This document shows, piece after piece, positions 14,855 through 16,490 of a stretch of 16,490 nt of DNA. Below the pieces are notes generated by a model, which saw only the letters and a program-made list of their open reading frames with translations, was not told the origin of the DNA and ran no database searches. This DNA comes from Actinomycetota bacterium (GTDB lineage Bacteria > Actinomycetota > Humimicrobiia > Humimicrobiales > Humimicrobiaceae): NCBI GenBank assembly GCA_023488645.1, contig JAMDDL010000152.1, positions 1-16,490 on the forward strand, read 5' to 3'. Made by a program: the position numbers and the translations under genes. Numbering within the stretch: position 1 is the first letter of the stretch; every line of letters starts with the position of its first letter.

Positions 14855-15233
14855 TCAGAAATTTTTCAGGTATCCTTACAGGTTTATAATCTTTTGCTGA
14901 GATCATAACATGAACAGTTTTAACATTAGCAGCTTTTTTGCCGCTTTCATTTAAAAAATCATAATTAAGCTTATATGAGCTTTTTCCAATATTATCCGGT
15001 TTAAGCTGAATTTCTATTTTATCTTCAAGACGGATTGGTTTAATATAATCAGCTTCGGTATGAACAACAGGTATAAGAAATTTTCCCTCATTGATAATTT
15101 TCGATATGCTGAAATCTGTTTTTTCAAGAAATTCCTCATAACATTCATAAGCAAGATTAAATAAATTGCTGTAAAAAATTAAACCTGCAGCATCTGTATG
15201 AAATAATCTGATTTTAGTTTTATAAATATACAT
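14829..15233 (-). CDS. Hotdog-fold acyl-CoA thioesterase, candidate DHNA-CoA hydrolase
   Basis: A small cytoplasmic thioesterase of 134 residues of the 4-hydroxybenzoyl-CoA thioesterase (4HBT) class. FHTDAAGLIFYSNLF near the N-terminus holds D14, aligned with the catalytic aspartate of the Pseudomonas-type enzyme (D-x-DPAG). Its position, converging with and overlapping menE by 26 bp, makes DHNA-CoA hydrolysis (the MenI step between MenB and MenA) the best guess. General YbgC-like thioesterase activity is the alternative. I start it at 15233 because AAAGGGG lies about 11 bases upstream of that ATG; a TTG at 15263 would add ten residues but would place this ribosome site inside the gene. It would be transcribed separately from the men operon. 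Confidence 0.8.
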   Translation of the reverse strand: MYIYKTKIRLFHTDAAGLIFYSNLFNLAYECYEEFLEKTDFSISKIINEGKFLIPVVHTEADYIKPIRLEDKIEIQLKPDNIGKSSYKLNYDFLNESGKKAANVKTVHVMISAKDYKPVRIPEKFLIILKALNL

Positions 15234-15358
15234 TTTTTTTATATCCCCTTTGTTAACTGGCAATTGAACCTGTTTAATTTAATTTATTTTAAATTTTATT
15301 GTTTAGAAATTCCATTAAAAGTAGTATAAATTTTAATTTATCTATTAAAAAATAATGA

Positions 15359-15382
15359 AGCAGCAGTTTTATCACTGCTGCT
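15359..15382. terminator. Perfect 9-bp GC-containing hairpin
   Basis: AGCAGCAGT (15359-15367) and ACTGCTGCT (15374-15382) are perfect inverted repeats around TTTATC. Read on the minus strand, the hairpin is followed by a T-rich stretch (TTCATTATTTTTTAAT), giving a terminator-like structure for leftward transcription. On the plus strand it directly abuts a -35-like box, so it could instead be an operator. No leftward gene ends here intact; see the remnant at 15428. Confidence 0.5.
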
Positions 15383-15383
15383 G

Positions 15384-15412
15384 TTGCGGTCATAATTTAC
15401 AAAGGATATAAT
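15384..15412 (+). promoter_or_regulatory. Candidate promoter reading toward the MFS gene
   Basis: TTGCGG (15384-15389) and TATAAT (15407-15412) are 17 bp apart. Transcription would begin near 15419 and give a leader of about 135 nt before the MFS start at 15557. The -35 box begins two bases after the hairpin at 15359-15382. Confidence 0.45.
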
Positions 15413-15427
15413 TTAAATGGAAATTGA

Positions 15428-15481
15428 TTAAGGTGCTATTTCCTTTATTTTATCTCCCAAATCCCTGCCGTATTCATCAAG
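15428..15481 (-). pseudogene. Possible C-terminal remnant of an unknown gene
   Basis: On the minus strand, 17 codons ending in TAA read LDEYGRDLGDKIKEIAP, a hydrophilic, helix-like sequence resembling a real protein terminus more than random AT-rich DNA. The frame is closed immediately upstream by TGA (15482-15484). A neighbouring frame continues upstream for about 14 codons (15485-15526, including NTIEIND) before its own stop, as expected if a frameshift has occurred. The hairpin at 15359-15382 would be a suitable terminator for it. I do not recognise the family; chance is a real alternative. Confidence 0.2.
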
Positions 15482-15556
15482 TCATTAATTTCTATCGTAT
15501 TGCAAGATAGGTTATAATTTATTGGTTATTACTCAAAAAGTAACCATGATAGCTTT

Positions 15557-16490
15557 ATGAAATTAGAAAGATTACTTAATTACAGCCTATATTTTGCAAT
15601 AAGTATTTTTGCTATAACTTTTACTATTGCCAGCCCTATAATTATTGAAATCGGGGGGAGTATTTCCCATGAAGTTTCAAATATGGGTTTGCTTCTGACA
15701 TTATTTTCTTCTGGTTTTGTTGCGGGTTCTTTTTTAACAGGGTTGCTTTCAAGATTTATGCCTAAAACCATTGTTTTAAATATAAGCATGGTATTTCAAT
15801 GGTTATTTCTAATTATATTTCCATTCCCAAAGTCTTTTATCTTAATGCTTATTATATATTTTATTATTGGTATGAGTGGGGGACTGGTTGAAACTCTTGT
15901 AAGCTTGATACTACCTGAAATAAATAATAAAAAGCAGGCAGGTTATTATCTGAATATATCACAGATCTTTTTTGGTGTCGGCGCTTTTGTTGGCCCTTAT
16001 ATCAGCTCAATTATTGTAAAGGTAGGTTTAAACTGGAAAATATCATATTATATTCTTGCAATGCTATCCTTTATGAGTTTTTTTATTTTTTCAATTCTTA
16101 GAATAAAATGTAAATCTTCAATTGAATTACATACATTGAAAACTGAAATTATAGGAAACAGAGATCAAACAAAAAGATTAGAATTTTCTGCTATTACCAT
16201 AAAACTATTACTTTTATTTTCTTTTATGATGCTTATGTATACTGCGTCAGAAGATGGTCTAAATGCCTGGATTCCAACTTTTTTTAGATTGGAAAGAGGA
16301 TTTTCAACATATCAAGCATCACAGATACTTTCTTTTTACTGGCTGTCAATTGCTGCCGGTAGAATTCTTATAAGTTTTCTGGTTAGGAAAGTAAACCTAA
16401 TGAAACTCACAATTATTATTAGCATTTTAGGTTTCTTATCCACATTTGCTGGTATAACAGTCGAGAATAAATATTTAAATTTGATATTTT
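15557..16490 (+). CDS. Major facilitator superfamily transporter, partial (3' end off window)
   Basis: The frame is open from ATG 15557 to the right edge, 311 codons with no stop, so the C-terminus is missing. The product is strongly hydrophobic. Helices are evident from about 7-30, 44-66, 70-90 and 92-112, then two more up to about residue 193. A hydrophilic loop (about 195-217) is the usual central loop between the two six-helix bundles, followed by at least three helices of the second half. The segment TASEDGLNAWIPTFF (about 231-245) and the GMSGGLVETLVS stretch recall FucP-type sugar permeases. The loop 2-3 motif is degenerate (TGLLSRFMPK). Substrate is unknown. No good ribosome site precedes the ATG, but an ATG 12 bases upstream ends at once, so this start is best. 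Confidence 0.85.
   Translation, partial: MKLERLLNYSLYFAISIFAITFTIASPIIIEIGGSISHEVSNMGLLLTLFSSGFVAGSFLTGLLSRFMPKTIVLNISMVFQWLFLIIFPFPKSFILMLIIYFIIGMSGGLVETLVSLILPEINNKKQAGYYLNISQIFFGVGAFVGPYISSIIVKVGLNWKISYYILAMLSFMSFFIFSILRIKCKSSIELHTLKTEIIGNRDQTKRLEFSAITIKLLLLFSFMMLMYTASEDGLNAWIPTFFRLERGFSTYQASQILSFYWLSIAAGRILISFLVRKVNLMKLTIIISILGFLSTFAGITVENKYLNLIF

Larger units (their letters stand above)
15264..15556. other. Intergenic region with hairpin, promoter and possible remnant
   Basis: These 293 bp separate the divergent thioesterase and MFS genes. They hold a perfect 9-bp hairpin (15359-15382), a TTGCGG/TATAAT promoter-like pair (15384-15412) and a second TATAAT (15513-15518) lacking a good -35. 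A short minus-strand open stretch looks protein-like (15428-15481). The part nearest the thioesterase is featureless A/T-rich sequence. Confidence 0.5.

Noticed and set aside
15413..15430. Four-codon leader peptide (ATG at 15417) behind the 15384-15412 promoter
   Set aside because: AAAGG lies upstream of the ATG, but a four-codon frame in AT-rich DNA is uninformative and contains no regulatory codon run.
1..16490. CRISPR array, tRNA, rRNA or prophage genes
   Set aside because: No regularly spaced direct repeats, tRNA-like cloverleaf, rRNA segment or phage structural or lysis gene was seen on either strand.

Overview
The window is AT-rich bacterial chromosome. Genes are closely spaced and codon use is A/T-biased, with mostly ATG starts and AAGG/AGGA-type ribosome sites of variable strength. 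No rRNA, tRNA or other taxonomic marker is present. The tandem pair of TrkA-like proteins resembles the CeoB/CeoC pair best known from Actinobacteria and some related lineages, which may hint at a low-GC, deep-branching member of that area. I cannot place the organism with confidence. A complete-looking menaquinone block implies respiratory electron transport.

Layout. (1) Positions 1-66 are the 3' end (rest of domain V, all of domain VI) of a group II intron whose body lies outside the window. (2) Positions 128-1640 are a complete 1513-bp insertion sequence. It has matching imperfect terminal repeats, an exact 17-bp target duplication and one intact DDE transposase on the minus strand, and looks like the IS1202/ISTde1 type. 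(3) Positions 1657-5754 form a cation module: a near-consensus promoter, a leader hairpin, a P-type ATPase resembling the animal Na+,K+-ATPase (type IIC), and two Rossmann-fold TrkA-type proteins, the second short. (4) A minus-strand gene at 5774-6976 encodes a secreted putative glycoside hydrolase of the DUF4015 type. (5) Positions 7162-14854 are a menaquinone operon in the order menF-menD-menB-menA-menC-menE. A convergent hotdog thioesterase overlaps its end and is a candidate DHNA-CoA hydrolase. (6) Positions 15264-15556 are intergenic and hold a perfect hairpin, a promoter-like pair and a possible minus-strand gene remnant. (7) An MFS transporter begins at 15557 and runs off the right edge.

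How the genes work together. The men genes convert chorismate to isochorismate (MenF), SEPHCHC (MenD), o-succinylbenzoate (MenC), OSB-CoA (MenE) and DHNA-CoA (MenB). The hotdog enzyme probably then releases DHNA, and MenA prenylates it. MenH and the final methyltransferase MenG/UbiE are not in this window. The cation module pairs a putative Na+/K+ pump with NAD(H)-binding potassium-regulatory proteins, but no Trk/Ktr membrane subunit is present here. That is the least ordinary functional association in the window. The left 1.6 kb is mobile DNA stacked directly upstream of the pump promoter.
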